A stretch of 64,000 nucleotides of DNA, taken from Cyanobacteria bacterium OH_CBrB_359 (GTDB lineage Bacteria; Cyanobacteriota; Vampirovibrionia; Gastranaerophilales; Gastranaerophilaceae). Below, one piece after another: positions 36,550 through 45,454 of this stretch. The notes under the pieces were generated by a model, which did not search any database, was not told the origin of the DNA, and saw only the letters and a program-made list of their open reading frames with translations. Both the position numbers and the translations under genes were made by a program. Position 1 is the first letter of the stretch. Each line of letters begins with the position of its first letter. The stretch is taken from the NCBI GenBank assembly GCA_023433065.1, contig JAEZET010000003.1, positions 256,211-320,210 of the forward strand. The letters run 5' to 3'.

Positions 36550-37758
36550 TTATCCTACTTTTACTGCTCTTAATGCATTAAGCTCTTTCTGAAAAGGTGA
36601 GATACTAGTTAGTTTTTCAATGACTCCAGGCAAGACTTTTAATGTATAGTCGATTTCTTGTTCAGTTGTAAATCGGCTTAAACTGAATCTGATACTGCCA
36701 TGAAGAGCTGTAAAAGGTATACCCATTGATTTAAGTACATGGCTTGGATCTAAACTGCCGCTGGTACAAGCACTTCCTGAACTCGCACAAATCCCTAAGT
36801 CGTCTAAATACAATAAAATCAATTCTCCTTCAATATATTCAAACCCAATATTAGTAGTATTTGGGACTCTATTTGAAATTGAAGTATTCAACCTTGAGTT
36901 ATAAATATTCTTTAGAATATTAGTTTCAAGCTTGTCTCTAAGAGCTTTTACTCTTGTTGATTCATCTTGGAGCCCTTCCATTGCAAGCTCCGCCGCTTTT
37001 GCCATTCCAATAATACCTGCTGTGTTTTCGGTTCCGGCTCTTTTACCTTTTTCTTGGTGACCACCCATAATTAAAGGCAAAATTAATGTTCCAGAACGCA
37101 CATATAATGCACCCACTCCTTTTGGCGCATGAAATTTATGACCCGAAATACTCATTAAATCAATTTTTGTATTTTTAACATTGAGTTCAATTTTTCCTGC
37201 TCCTTGCACTGCATCAACAAAAACTTTTGTATTGGGATTCTTTTCTTTTGTTATTTCAGCGATTTTTTCTACAGGGAAGATTACCCCTGTCTCGTTATTA
37301 GCTATCATGCATGAAACAAGAGCCGTATCTTCATTAATTGATTCAGCAAGTTCTGATAAATCGAGTTCTCCTTGGGAGTTAACACCAAGGTATGTGACAT
37401 TATATCCTTGTTTTTCAAGATATTTATGTAAGTTTAATACGCAAGGGTGTTCTACTTTTGTTGTTATCAAGTGTTTTTTTGTCTTGTCAGCCTCAAGAAT
37501 GCCTTTAATTGCCATATTAGAGCTTTCTGAGCCGGATCCAGTAAAAAATATTTCTTTAGAGTCTTTAGCACCCATAAAGTCTTTAATTGTTTCTCTTGAT
37601 TCTTTTATTTTTTTAGAGGCTTCTCCTCCAAATTTATAAATACTGGAAGGATTTCCATATTTTTCACAGAAATATGGCAACATTGTCTCAAGAACTTTTT
37701 CATCTACTTTTGTTGTTGCATTATTGTCTAAATATATTATTTTATTTTGATTAGTCAT
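36550..37758 (-). CDS. nifS: Cysteine desulfurase NifS/IscS
   Basis: A 402-residue PLP enzyme that mobilises sulfur from cysteine for Fe-S cluster assembly. IYLDNNATTKVDEKVLETML at the start, GSGSESSNMAIKG, VDAVQGAGKIEL, the PLP-binding Lys in SISGHKFHAPKGVGALYV, and the catalytic Cys loop ASSGSACTSGSLDPSHVLKS are all present. It is a group I enzyme by its loop length. It lies four bases downstream of nifU on the same strand, so sulfur donor and scaffold are made together. I use the name nifS because its partner is a modular NifU; no nitrogenase genes are seen. Confidence 0.95.
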   Translation of the reverse strand: MTNQNKIIYLDNNATTKVDEKVLETMLPYFCEKYGNPSSIYKFGGEASKKIKESRETIKDFMGAKDSKEIFFTGSGSESSNMAIKGILEADKTKKHLITTKVEHPCVLNLHKYLEKQGYNVTYLGVNSQGELDLSELAESINEDTALVSCMIANNETGVIFPVEKIAEITKEKNPNTKVFVDAVQGAGKIELNVKNTKIDLMSISGHKFHAPKGVGALYVRSGTLILPLIMGGHQEKGKRAGTENTAGIIGMAKAAELAMEGLQDESTRVKALRDKLETNILKNIYNSRLNTSISNRVPNTTNIGFEYIEGELILLYLDDLGICASSGSACTSGSLDPSHVLKSMGIPFTALHGSIRFSLSRFTTEQEIDYTLKVLPGVIEKLTSISPFQKELNALRAVKVG

Positions 37759-37762
37759 CTGT

Positions 37763-38569
37763 TTACACCTGAATTATTTCAATATTTTCATTTATATGTT
37801 CTTTAAGAGTCGCTTCTACAAAATGTTTTAACGTAATAATTGAGCGATTACATGACTTACATTTTCCTGTAAGTTTTACATATATCTTATCACCTTCTAC
37901 ATCAATTAGCTCTATGTCTCCGCCATCTTTCCTTAATTCATTGGAAATATATTTTTCGATAATATTATTAATTTTTATAATCATTTGTGTTTTAGTTAAT
38001 TCGGTATTTATTTTATATTCGTTGTCGAGCAGTTTTTGGATTTCTTTATGACATTTTCCGCAAGCCCCACCTGCTTTAGTGTAGTTTATTACATCTTCAA
38101 GAGTCTTTAAATTATTTTCTTTAATTTCATGTTCCAGCGTTTCCTTTGTGATTCCAAAACATTGGCATACAACATTTTCAGTGCTTTTTTGTTTTATATC
38201 TTCATTATAATAGTTTGCAATTGCAGCTTCTAAGGCTTCATGTCCCATAACAGAGCAATGCATTTTTTCGGGGGGCAAACCTCCCAACTCATCAGCAATT
38301 TGTTTATTTGTGATTTTTCTTGCTTCGTCAATGTTTTTACCTATAATCATTTCTGTTAATATACTTGAACTGGCTACAGCAGAGCCGCATCCGAAAGTTT
38401 GAAATTTTGCATCAGTAATTATACCTTCTGAGTTAACTTTTAAATAAATTTTTAGCATATCACCACACGATAATGAGCCGGCTTCTCCAACTGCATCAGG
38501 GTTATCGATTGAGCCGACATTTTTTGGGTTTTTATAATGTTCCATTACTTTTTCTGAATAATCCCACAT
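37763..38569 (-). CDS. nifU: Modular Fe-S scaffold NifU
   Basis: A 268-residue three-module scaffold. An IscU-like domain (about 1-125) has the cluster cysteines in AGSLSCGDMLK, FQTFGCGSAVASSS and KMHCSVMGHEAL. A BFD-like [2Fe-2S] segment (about 130-180) has CQCFGITKETLEHEI and GGACGKC. An Nfu domain (about 190-268) has GDIELIDVEGDKIYVKLTGK followed by CKSC. All three modules look intact. This full NifU form is typical of nitrogen fixers and epsilonproteobacteria, but here it probably serves general Fe-S assembly with the adjacent nifS. Confidence 0.94.
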   Translation of the reverse strand: MWDYSEKVMEHYKNPKNVGSIDNPDAVGEAGSLSCGDMLKIYLKVNSEGIITDAKFQTFGCGSAVASSSILTEMIIGKNIDEARKITNKQIADELGGLPPEKMHCSVMGHEALEAAIANYYNEDIKQKSTENVVCQCFGITKETLEHEIKENNLKTLEDVINYTKAGGACGKCHKEIQKLLDNEYKINTELTKTQMIIKINNIIEKYISNELRKDGGDIELIDVEGDKIYVKLTGKCKSCNRSIITLKHFVEATLKEHINENIEIIQV

Positions 38570-38656
38570 AAGCTTTTCCTATTTTTGTTTCTATAAATAT
38601 TGTACATTAAATAAATTAATACTAATTAATCATAATGTTTTATTAATATTTTACGC

Positions 38657-38687
38657 AAAAAAAAGGACTCATTCGAGCCCTTTTTTT
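38657..38687 (-). terminator. Intrinsic terminator of the 38705 gene
   Basis: On the minus strand GGGCTC-GAAT-GAGTCC (38680-38665) forms a six-pair stem with one G-U pair, followed by eight T residues (38664-38657). A T-run also flanks the other side (38681-38687), so it could act in both directions. It lies 18 bases past the stop codon of the small coiled-coil gene. Confidence 0.85.
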
Positions 38688-38704
38688 ATTTAATTTCCCT
38701 TGCC

Positions 38705-39148
38705 TTAGCCGTTGCCTAATCCGTATTTTGGTGCACAAGACTTGATACCGTCTTCCTCTGCCTTTTCTACAGATTCTAATTCTGATTGAGTTTCTTTTAT
38801 ATGCGTTTGAAGTACTTGCATTTCCATTTCAATCGCATTTCCTGCGCCAGATAATGCGCTAAATTGTTGCTGTGACATTTTGTCTACCATTGTCAATTTT
38901 GCAATTTCTTCATCATAATTAAATGAATCTGTATTAGAAAGCTCACCATTGTTTTTAATTATATCGCTATACTTCTTCGAAATCTCCATCCGTTGATTAT
39001 AGCTATCCAGTGCATTTGAAGACTGAACTCCCATTGCCAAATCGGTTAGATTCTGTTGCTGTTGCGTTTTCATCATCAATTGATAATTAAGCTGGTTTAA
39101 CCTAGACCTTAATTGTAATTTCCTTGCAGTAAAAATTGCGTAAGCCAT
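38705..39148 (-). CDS. Small coiled-coil protein, paralogue of the 43111 protein
   Basis: A 147-residue, Gln-rich helical protein without signal peptide. The start (MAYAIFTARKLQLRSRLNQL) shares the TARKxxLxxxL pattern with the protein at 43111-43605, and both have a Phe-Asp/Asn-acidic helical second half (NYDEEIAKLTMVDKMSQQQF; MEMQVLQTHIKETQSELESV). The two look like diverged paralogues with helix-linker-helix design, reminiscent of filament or needle proteins, but this is only a resemblance. The gene has its own promoter-like element (39176-39212) and terminator. Confidence 0.65.
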   Translation of the reverse strand: MAYAIFTARKLQLRSRLNQLNYQLMMKTQQQQNLTDLAMGVQSSNALDSYNQRMEISKKYSDIIKNNGELSNTDSFNYDEEIAKLTMVDKMSQQQFSALSGAGNAIEMEMQVLQTHIKETQSELESVEKAEEDGIKSCAPKYGLGNG

Positions 39149-39175
39149 ATTCTCTATATCCGTCTTAATTCCTCG

Positions 39176-39212
39176 TATATATATAAAAACATTTTTAAAA
39201 CCATTATTTACT
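39176..39212 (-). promoter_or_regulatory. Two-block promoter-like element, copy 5
   Basis: On the minus strand AGTAAATAATGGTT (39212-39199) begins 23 bases before TTTTTATATATATA (39189-39176), with 27 bases to the start codon. The downstream block is a strong match; the upstream block resembles the copy at 48361. Confidence 0.5.
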
Positions 39213-39295
39213 TTTGCAGTAATATACGCTTAATATTTGTTAACATAACAAAATCTGCTAACTTGTAAAGTTGGATTATTAGGGCGATTTGAATA

Positions 39296-40411
39296 TTAAG
39301 AGATAGTGTATGCTTTTTTAAAATATAGGTAAAAGCCTATGATTCCAAGGATAATATTAGGCGACCAGGTAGCAATGAATGGAGAAATAACCCCTGATTC
39401 ACCGAATGAAAGGGATAGCGCTCTAATTAAATAATAGAAGAAAATAATAAGAATACTAAATAAAAAACCCCTGTTATATCTCACTCTAGGTGGAGTAATA
39501 GCAAGCGGTACGCCCAATAAAACAAGTACTATTGTCGTAAATGGAAGCGCAAGCTTGTCATAGAGTCTTATTTTATATGTACTCAAAAGTTTTGGATTAG
39601 AATTATCCGGGTTGGTTATTTTGTTAATCAATTGTATAAAATTAAGATCTTTTGCATCATTTTGTTTTTTGAGTTGAGAAGATAAATCAATCCCAAAATC
39701 AGCTATGGTCTGCTCTACCCAAGATGTACTCAGTGTCTTATCATTTTTAGAAATTGTGTATATAGATGCATTTTTAAAAAGCCAGCCGTCATTTACCGAA
39801 TAACCTGTTTTAGCTTGTAGTATCTGAATTGTTTTTGTATCTGACATATCAAGAATGGAAACGTTATAAAACTGTTTGTCTTTGCAATTTTCAACGTAAA
39901 ATAATCTTTTAATTTCGTTTCCGTTTTTTAATTCTTTAAGCGTAAAATTCTTTTTTCCTTCAGGGATATTTTTTTGCGTAAGAGACCACATTGCAAGCGT
40001 TTTGGATTGTCCTATCGTAATTGGAACAATTGTTTCATTAATTATAAATGTAAATAATGCCATGATTGTAGCAAATATAAATATTGGTCTGGCAATTCTG
40101 TTTATGCTTATTGAACAGGCTTTCATGATGGTTATTTCTGAACCAAGACAAAGTTTATTGACAGTCATAACAGTAGAAAAAAGTACACTCATTGGTATTG
40201 TCATTACTATCACTGATGGCAGATTGAGTAAAATAATCATAAATGCAATTTTAACTGGCATTCCATATGCAGAAATCTGCTTAATCAAGGTTATAAATGT
40301 ATCTGATGCAAATATAATAGATGTAAAAATTATTATGCCAAATATAAAAACTTCTATAATTTGCTTTAGTAGATATTTGTCTAATAGACTTATTGTTTTG
40401 GTTTTCATCAT
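39296..40411 (-). CDS. LptF/LptG-family permease (YjgP/YjgQ)
   Basis: A 371-residue inner membrane protein with three N-terminal helices, a periplasmic beta-rich region (about 125-265) and three C-terminal helices, the layout of LptF/LptG. LLDKYLLKQIIEVFIFGIII, YGMPVKIAFMIILLNLPSVI and KLALPFTTIVLVLLGVPLAI are characteristic. These proteins form the LptB2FG ABC transporter that pulls lipopolysaccharide from the inner membrane. Only one copy is present here; cyanobacteria-type genomes often have a single LptF/G-like gene, and LptB and the bridge proteins must be elsewhere. It indicates an LPS-bearing outer membrane. Confidence 0.88.
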   Translation of the reverse strand: MMKTKTISLLDKYLLKQIIEVFIFGIIIFTSIIFASDTFITLIKQISAYGMPVKIAFMIILLNLPSVIVMTIPMSVLFSTVMTVNKLCLGSEITIMKACSISINRIARPIFIFATIMALFTFIINETIVPITIGQSKTLAMWSLTQKNIPEGKKNFTLKELKNGNEIKRLFYVENCKDKQFYNVSILDMSDTKTIQILQAKTGYSVNDGWLFKNASIYTISKNDKTLSTSWVEQTIADFGIDLSSQLKKQNDAKDLNFIQLINKITNPDNSNPKLLSTYKIRLYDKLALPFTTIVLVLLGVPLAITPPRVRYNRGFLFSILIIFFYYLIRALSLSFGESGVISPFIATWSPNIILGIIGFYLYFKKAYTIS

Positions 40412-40446
40412 ATATGTATTTTAAATCAAAAACTTATTTTTTAAAA

Positions 40447-41688
40447 CTAATGTTTTTCTGCCAATAAAAGCCATTCTCGAGAAAATTCATTTAATGCGCT
40501 TTTTATTTCAGTTTTCCCTAAAATAATTTCTTGAGTATATTTATTCGAGATTTGTATGAATTCTTTTTGATTGTTAGTTCTTTTCATAGGTGGTTGAATG
40601 TTTTTGAGTTGATTGGCGCTTATGACTCTTGCTTTTGAAATAATGTCTTTGTCATCATAATACGTAAAATATTTGTCATTTAGTGCAAATTTGTTTGCAG
40701 GTAAAATTGAAGTCAGCTTACTAAGTCCAATTTGATTTTCTTTATTAGTAAGAAAAATTGCGAATTTCAGGGCAAGTTCAGGATTATTTGATTTTTTGGG
40801 TATAACCAGATTCATAAGTGAAAAATCATACTTGTGTAAAGAGCCTGTAAGTTGAGTGGATACGTCTGTGCTTTTAAATATTTGAGGTGAATTTTCTTTA
40901 ATAAGATTTAAGAAATTCGCTCCTGCTGAAAGAAATGCAATCTCTCCGGCCATATATTTTTCTAAGGCTTCTCTGTGGCTTTGTGTTATAGATTCCTTTG
41001 GAATAAGGTCATTTTTATATAAATATTTATACGTATTAAATATTTGTACAGTTTTGTCATTTTTTATTGCCTCAGGGGAATTGATATCATATTTATTTAG
41101 TATTTTTAAAAAGGTATCATTTTCTGTTAAAGTTGGCATGGTTACAAATTTGCCCGTTTTATCTTTGATTAGTTCTGCGTTTTTATATAATTCATCATAT
41201 GTTTTGGGGATATAATTAATTCCGGCTTTATTTACAATATCTGTGTTATATAAAGTTAAAGCAGATGTTACATAGAACGGTAAAGCATAATAATTATCTT
41301 TATATTTTAAAGTTCTCATAATTGGCTTTATGTAGTGTTCAGCAGCTGATGCTGGAATAAAATACAGCGCTTTCTTTTCCGCGAGAGTAATTGAAAAATC
41401 CGGTGTAAGATTAACCAGGTCTGGCGGATTATTATTTAATATCGCAGCAAGAGTTCTTTTTTCCCCTTCCGCATATGGTATATCAATCCATATAACCTTT
41501 GTATTAGGGTTTTTAATTTCAAATTCATTGATAATTTTATTTATATAGTTACTATAAGTATTCATTTGCAGTGTCCAAAAGGTAATTTCCTGAACATTTT
41601 GTTTTGAATCCTTATTTTTATTTGTATAAAAATATATAGATAGTGCGAATATAATAATTAATATTATTAAAGGTAATATTTTTTTCAT
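40447..41688 (-). CDS. ABC transporter solute-binding protein, family 1 (sugar type), membrane anchored
   Basis: A 413-residue extracellular binding protein resembling MalE/UgpB proteins: ITFWTLQMNTYSNYINKIIN, a hinge segment GEIAFLSAGANFLNLI and the C-terminal helical lobe. The N-terminal hydrophobic helix (KKILPLIILIIIFALSIYFY) is not followed by a lipobox Cys or an obvious cleavage site, so it seems to stay as a membrane anchor. I start it at the ATG at 41688 (TTGGAG six bases upstream) rather than an in-frame TTG. It stands alone; a MalF-type permease lies 11 kb away at 53126 and no ATPase is in the window. Substrate is probably a carbohydrate. Confidence 0.8.
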   Translation of the reverse strand: MKKILPLIILIIIFALSIYFYTNKNKDSKQNVQEITFWTLQMNTYSNYINKIINEFEIKNPNTKVIWIDIPYAEGEKRTLAAILNNNPPDLVNLTPDFSITLAEKKALYFIPASAAEHYIKPIMRTLKYKDNYYALPFYVTSALTLYNTDIVNKAGINYIPKTYDELYKNAELIKDKTGKFVTMPTLTENDTFLKILNKYDINSPEAIKNDKTVQIFNTYKYLYKNDLIPKESITQSHREALEKYMAGEIAFLSAGANFLNLIKENSPQIFKSTDVSTQLTGSLHKYDFSLMNLVIPKKSNNPELALKFAIFLTNKENQIGLSKLTSILPANKFALNDKYFTYYDDKDIISKARVISANQLKNIQPPMKRTNNQKEFIQISNKYTQEIILGKTEIKSALNEFSREWLLLAEKH

Positions 41689-41747
41689 CAGAAACTCCAA
41701 AATATTAATGCTAAAATATATTATATATAATATGGGAATAGAGGTAA

Positions 41748-42977
41748 ATGAATTTATTTGATAGTTTGAGTGATTCTAACAAACAGGTTCCTTTAGCTGA
41801 ATTATTAAGGCCAAAAACTCTTGAAGAATATTTAGGGCAAAATGAGCTGATATCATCAGGTTCTTCGTTTTATAATTTGTTAAACTCAAGACGGCTTTTT
41901 TCTCTTATATTGTGGGGACCTCCGGGTTGTGGTAAAACAACTCTGGCAAGATTGATTGCAAAACACACTGAAAGTGCTTTCATTGAGCTTAGTGCCGTAA
42001 CTTCAGGTATAAAGGACATCAAAGAAGCGGTGGAAAAGGCAAAAGAAAATCTTGTGTATGGGAAAAGAACACTTGTTTTTATTGATGAAATACATCGTTA
42101 TAATAAAACCCAACAAGATGCATTATTACCTCATTTGGAAAATGGTACTATTTTTCTGATAGGATCAACAACTGAAAATCCTTCTTTTCAAGTCATTCCT
42201 GCTCTTATATCAAGGCTTCAGGTTATAAGGTTAAATCCGCTTGCTGATAATAATATTGAAAAAATTATTAAAAAAACTTTGGCCTATCTGGCAAAAGAGT
42301 ACATAGATGTAGAATATACTGATGAAATTATCCAGTTTTTAATAAATTATTCCAGAGGTGATGCCAGAGCGGCAATTAACTTAGTTGAAAATGCATATTT
42401 CTCTTCTAACTTAAAAGAAGGGAAACGTTATTTAAATATAAAAAATTTTGAAGAACTTGCTCAGTATTCATCTATTAAATATTCTCAGCAAGAGCATTAT
42501 GATATGGCATCTGCATTTCAAAAAAGTCTTAGAGGCTCAGATCCTGATGCGTCAATATATTGGCTTGCCAAAATGCTTGTTAGCGGTGAGGATATAAGAT
42601 TCATAGCTAGACGATTAATTGTTTGTGCCTCAGAAGATGTTTCAAATGCCGATACAAATGCTCTTACAGTCGCTCTAAATGCTTATCAAGCTTGTGAATT
42701 AATTGGTATGCCCGAGGCTAGAATTCCGCTTGCTCAAGCTGTAGAGTATGTCGCAAGGGCTCCTAAATGTAATAAGTCTTATATGGCTGTTAATAATGCT
42801 ATGAATGATATTATGAATGGGTTAAATTATCCTCCCCCGATGCATTTAAGAGATTCTCATTATAAAGATTCTACTAAATATGGTTTTGGAGTTGATTATG
42901 TTTACACACATTCCAACCCTGATTTTAAGCAACAATTCATGCCGGATGAATTGAAAAATAAAAAGTATTTTGATTAA
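41748..42977 (+). CDS. rarA: Replication-associated recombination protein RarA (MgsA)
   Basis: A 409-residue AAA+ ATPase acting at stalled forks. PLAELLRPKTLEEYLGQNEL begins the family pattern, followed by Walker A WGPPGCGKTTLARL (about residue 54-67), Walker B LVFIDEIHRYNKTQQD, sensor 1 GSTTENPSF, and the C-terminal tetramerisation part with DMASAFQKSLRGSDPDAS and PKCNKSYMA. The C-terminal end is about 30 residues shorter than in E. coli but typical. It is monocistronic, divergent from the binding-protein gene. Confidence 0.95.
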   Translation: MNLFDSLSDSNKQVPLAELLRPKTLEEYLGQNELISSGSSFYNLLNSRRLFSLILWGPPGCGKTTLARLIAKHTESAFIELSAVTSGIKDIKEAVEKAKENLVYGKRTLVFIDEIHRYNKTQQDALLPHLENGTIFLIGSTTENPSFQVIPALISRLQVIRLNPLADNNIEKIIKKTLAYLAKEYIDVEYTDEIIQFLINYSRGDARAAINLVENAYFSSNLKEGKRYLNIKNFEELAQYSSIKYSQQEHYDMASAFQKSLRGSDPDASIYWLAKMLVSGEDIRFIARRLIVCASEDVSNADTNALTVALNAYQACELIGMPEARIPLAQAVEYVARAPKCNKSYMAVNNAMNDIMNGLNYPPPMHLRDSHYKDSTKYGFGVDYVYTHSNPDFKQQFMPDELKNKKYFD

Positions 42978-43041
42978 GTCCTTTAAAATCAATACTTAAA
43001 CTAAATTGTAAATAAATATTAAGAAAAGTATATACTAATTA

Positions 43042-43077
43042 GGCAATTATTATATACTTTTTGTTTTTATATAAATA
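43042..43077 (+). promoter_or_regulatory. Two-block promoter-like element, copy 6 (best example)
   Basis: GGCAATTATTATAT (43042-43055) begins 22 bases before TTTTTATATAAATA (43064-43077), with 33 bases to the start codon at 43111. An AGAGG ribosome site lies between. I take this copy as the reference for the motif. Confidence 0.55.
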
Positions 43078-43110
43078 TAAGAAAGAAATGTAAAGAGTAA
43101 AGAGGTAGAT

Positions 43111-43605
43111 ATGTCAACAGTAATGGCTCACGCGAGATTATTAACTTTAACCGCACGAAAAGCAGATCTGGAGTATAAAATCTCAAGTATTATGATAGCA
43201 ATGCAATCACTTGCAACTCAAAGAAGTATGATAAGTGAAGAAAAATATAATTTTATTCAAAAGTCAATGATGAGCACTATGACCCCATCTGCTTCATCCA
43301 GTACTACATCAACAGGTTCTTCCACATCAACAAGTGGTACAACTGCAACTACTACAGATCCGATTGCACAAGCAGTCACTGCAACAACTTCCGATTCACC
43401 TGTAGACTATATAGCAAATGCTAGTTATGCTTCTTCATTTGATGCAGAGCTTGCCAGTTTAGAAGCCGCTCAAGAAAGATTAGATCTTGAAAAGAATAAG
43501 TTTGAAACTGAGCATAAAGCTGTAACCGCTGAAGAAGAGAATGTTCAAAAATTACTTGACAACTCTATTAAAGATGAGTTCACATTAGCTACAACAAACA
43601 ACTAA
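43111..43605 (+). CDS. Small coiled-coil protein with Ser/Thr-rich linker
   Basis: A 164-residue protein with three parts. An N-terminal helix (MAHARLLTLTARKADLEYKI; residues 5-50) is followed by a low-complexity Ser/Thr/Gly linker (residues about 58-95) and a C-terminal coiled coil (FDAELASLEAAQERLDLEKN, followed by KFETEH). It appears paralogous to the protein at 38705 by the shared TARK helix and acidic coiled coil. There is no signal peptide. The 61-residue gene at 43663 follows on the same strand, probably on the same transcript. The function is unknown; a structural or exported role is only a guess. Confidence 0.65.
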   Translation: MSTVMAHARLLTLTARKADLEYKISSIMIAMQSLATQRSMISEEKYNFIQKSMMSTMTPSASSSTTSTGSSTSTSGTTATTTDPIAQAVTATTSDSPVDYIANASYASSFDAELASLEAAQERLDLEKNKFETEHKAVTAEEENVQKLLDNSIKDEFTLATTNN

Positions 43606-43662
43606 TCTATAATCACATAAATAGTAAAGTTACCTAAAAGAGAATATAAAGAGGAATATAAA

Positions 43663-43848
43663 ATGAGCGAACAATTTAATATGTTATTGGCTACATCTGC
43701 AATAGATGCTTATCAACAAACGGCAGAAACACCTTTAGCTAATGATAAGGCTGATAACTACAAAAAAGTTTATAGTAACCTTACAAAAATGTTAGAAGAA
43801 TGTTATTTTGTTGGTCCTACAAGATTCGGAAATAATTTTATAGCATAA
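43663..43848 (+). CDS. Very small unknown protein downstream of coiled-coil gene
   Basis: A 61-residue protein (MSEQFNMLLATSAIDAYQQT at the start, then helical, ending YFVGPTRFGNNFIA). It has no recognised family, no signal peptide and no membrane helix. Support for its being real comes from a good ribosome site (AGAGGAAT) before the ATG, position 57 bases after a gene of similar character on the same strand, and a stop codon just before the convergent serA end. It may be a partner or chaperone of the coiled-coil protein, by position only. Confidence 0.5.
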   Translation: MSEQFNMLLATSAIDAYQQTAETPLANDKADNYKKVYSNLTKMLEECYFVGPTRFGNNFIA

Positions 43849-43849
43849 T

Positions 43850-45442
43850 TTAGGCAGATAGATGAATATATTTGGCTGATGAAATACCGTCAATTGCTTC
43901 TATTTTGGTCAATGTAAAATCATCAACTTTTGTTTCTGTATTTATTATCATAATAGAAACATTATCTTTTTTATTTGTTTTCTGCGCTACATGCATTCTA
44001 TTAATATTTATATTGTTTTCACCTATGACAGCAGCTACTTTTGCAATCATAGAAGGTTTATTTTCATGTGGAATAATTAATACGTGTTTTTCCGGTTCAA
44101 TACTCATATTGTATTCATTTATGGCTACAATCCTAGGCATGTTTTCAGTTAAAAGTGCCCCGGTAGCTTTATTTTCATCTTGATCGGTAGTTAATGTTAC
44201 CGTAATTGAACCTATAAATGAACAGTCTTTAGGTGATTTTGATGTAATAATGTTAATTCCTCTTTTTTTTGCTATTATCGGGGCATTTACATAATTTACA
44301 CCTTCGATCGTTGAAGAAAATATGCCTTTTAGAATAGCTACTTCAAGAGGTGAAATGTTTAATTCTGCAAGATTTCCGCAAACATTTATACTTATTGATT
44401 TTAAATTACCTTTTGAAATTTGAGAGACAAGTTCTCCTAAATTTTCAGAGATTTGCATATAATCTTTAACAGGTTCTAAAACTTCAGGCTTTAAAGCAGG
44501 AATGTTAACCGCAGCTCTTGCTGTTCCACCTGTTAAAACTTCTTTAATTTGTTCTGCTACATCGATTGCAACATTAAGTTGGGCTTCTTCGGTACTTGCA
44601 CCCAAGTGCGGGGTTAATATTACTTTATCACCGCATTCAAGTAACGGAGAACTTTTAATATCAGGTTCATTTTCAAATACATCTATAGCTGCGCCTGCGA
44701 CCTGCCCGGAGAGAATAGCTTCTTTTAATGCTGCTTCGTCAATTATTCCACCTCTGGCACAATTAATTATTCTGACACCGTTTTTCATTCTGTTAAGAGT
44801 ATTTTTATTTATCAAATAAGCTGTTTCTCTTGTTTTAGGTGCATGAATTGAAATAAAATCACACAATCCCCAGAATTCATCAAGGCTATGGATGTATTTT
44901 GCACCGATTTTTTCAACAGATTCTTCAGTTGTGTACGGGTCACAAACAACCACCTTCATCCCTAGAGAAATTGCTACCTGTGCTACATGAGAACCTATTT
45001 TCCCAAGACCGATTATTCCGAGAGTTTTTCCGTATACTTCAATTCCTGTGTATTTAGATCGTTCCCAAAGACCGTTTTTTGTTGTGGAAACAGCTTGTGG
45101 AATATTTCTTGATAGAGCAAGCATCAATGCAACAGTATGTTCTGCAGCTGCATTTGTGTTTCCGTCAGGAGAGTTTACAACAATTATTCCTTTTTGAGTT
45201 GCCGCTTCAACGTCAATATTGTCAACACCAACCCCGGCTCTGCCTATTATTTTAAGGCTTGAGGCTGAATCTATAATTTTTTTATTAATTTTAGACTGAC
45301 TTCTAACCATTACAGCATCATATTGGCCTATTACTTTAGCGAGCTCGTCTTCCGGTAAAGTCGGCAGATTATCTACAATTGCTATATTTTCTAAAATATT
45401 ACTTGCTGCTTTGTCAATTTTATCAGTAACTAAAACTTTCAT
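43850..45442 (-). CDS. serA: D-3-phosphoglycerate dehydrogenase, long form
   Basis: A 530-residue type I SerA: catalytic and NAD domains (GKTLGIIGLGKIGSHVAQVA near residue 139-158, RIINCARGGIIDEAALKEAI, and the catalytic His in LTPHLGASTEEAQ), an intervening ASB domain, and a C-terminal ACT domain from about 455 (HVLIIPHENKPSMIAKVAAV, INRMHVAQK) that binds serine for feedback control. It performs the first committed step of serine synthesis. The aminotransferase gene 12 bases upstream on the same strand (45455) likely supplies the next step. Confidence 0.95.
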   Translation of the reverse strand: MKVLVTDKIDKAASNILENIAIVDNLPTLPEDELAKVIGQYDAVMVRSQSKINKKIIDSASSLKIIGRAGVGVDNIDVEAATQKGIIVVNSPDGNTNAAAEHTVALMLALSRNIPQAVSTTKNGLWERSKYTGIEVYGKTLGIIGLGKIGSHVAQVAISLGMKVVVCDPYTTEESVEKIGAKYIHSLDEFWGLCDFISIHAPKTRETAYLINKNTLNRMKNGVRIINCARGGIIDEAALKEAILSGQVAGAAIDVFENEPDIKSSPLLECGDKVILTPHLGASTEEAQLNVAIDVAEQIKEVLTGGTARAAVNIPALKPEVLEPVKDYMQISENLGELVSQISKGNLKSISINVCGNLAELNISPLEVAILKGIFSSTIEGVNYVNAPIIAKKRGINIITSKSPKDCSFIGSITVTLTTDQDENKATGALLTENMPRIVAINEYNMSIEPEKHVLIIPHENKPSMIAKVAAVIGENNININRMHVAQKTNKKDNVSIMIINTETKVDDFTLTKIEAIDGISSAKYIHLSA

Positions 45443-45454
45443 TATATTCTCTTT

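Noticed and set aside
37763..38569. Nitrogen fixation from nifU/nifS
   Set aside because: No nitrogenase or nif accessory gene is in the window; modular NifU also serves general Fe-S assembly in non-fixing bacteria.
43300..43380. Ser/Thr-rich stretch as a DNA microsatellite
   Set aside because: The codons vary (TCA, TCC, TCT, ACA, ACT), so it is a low-complexity protein linker rather than a simple DNA repeat.
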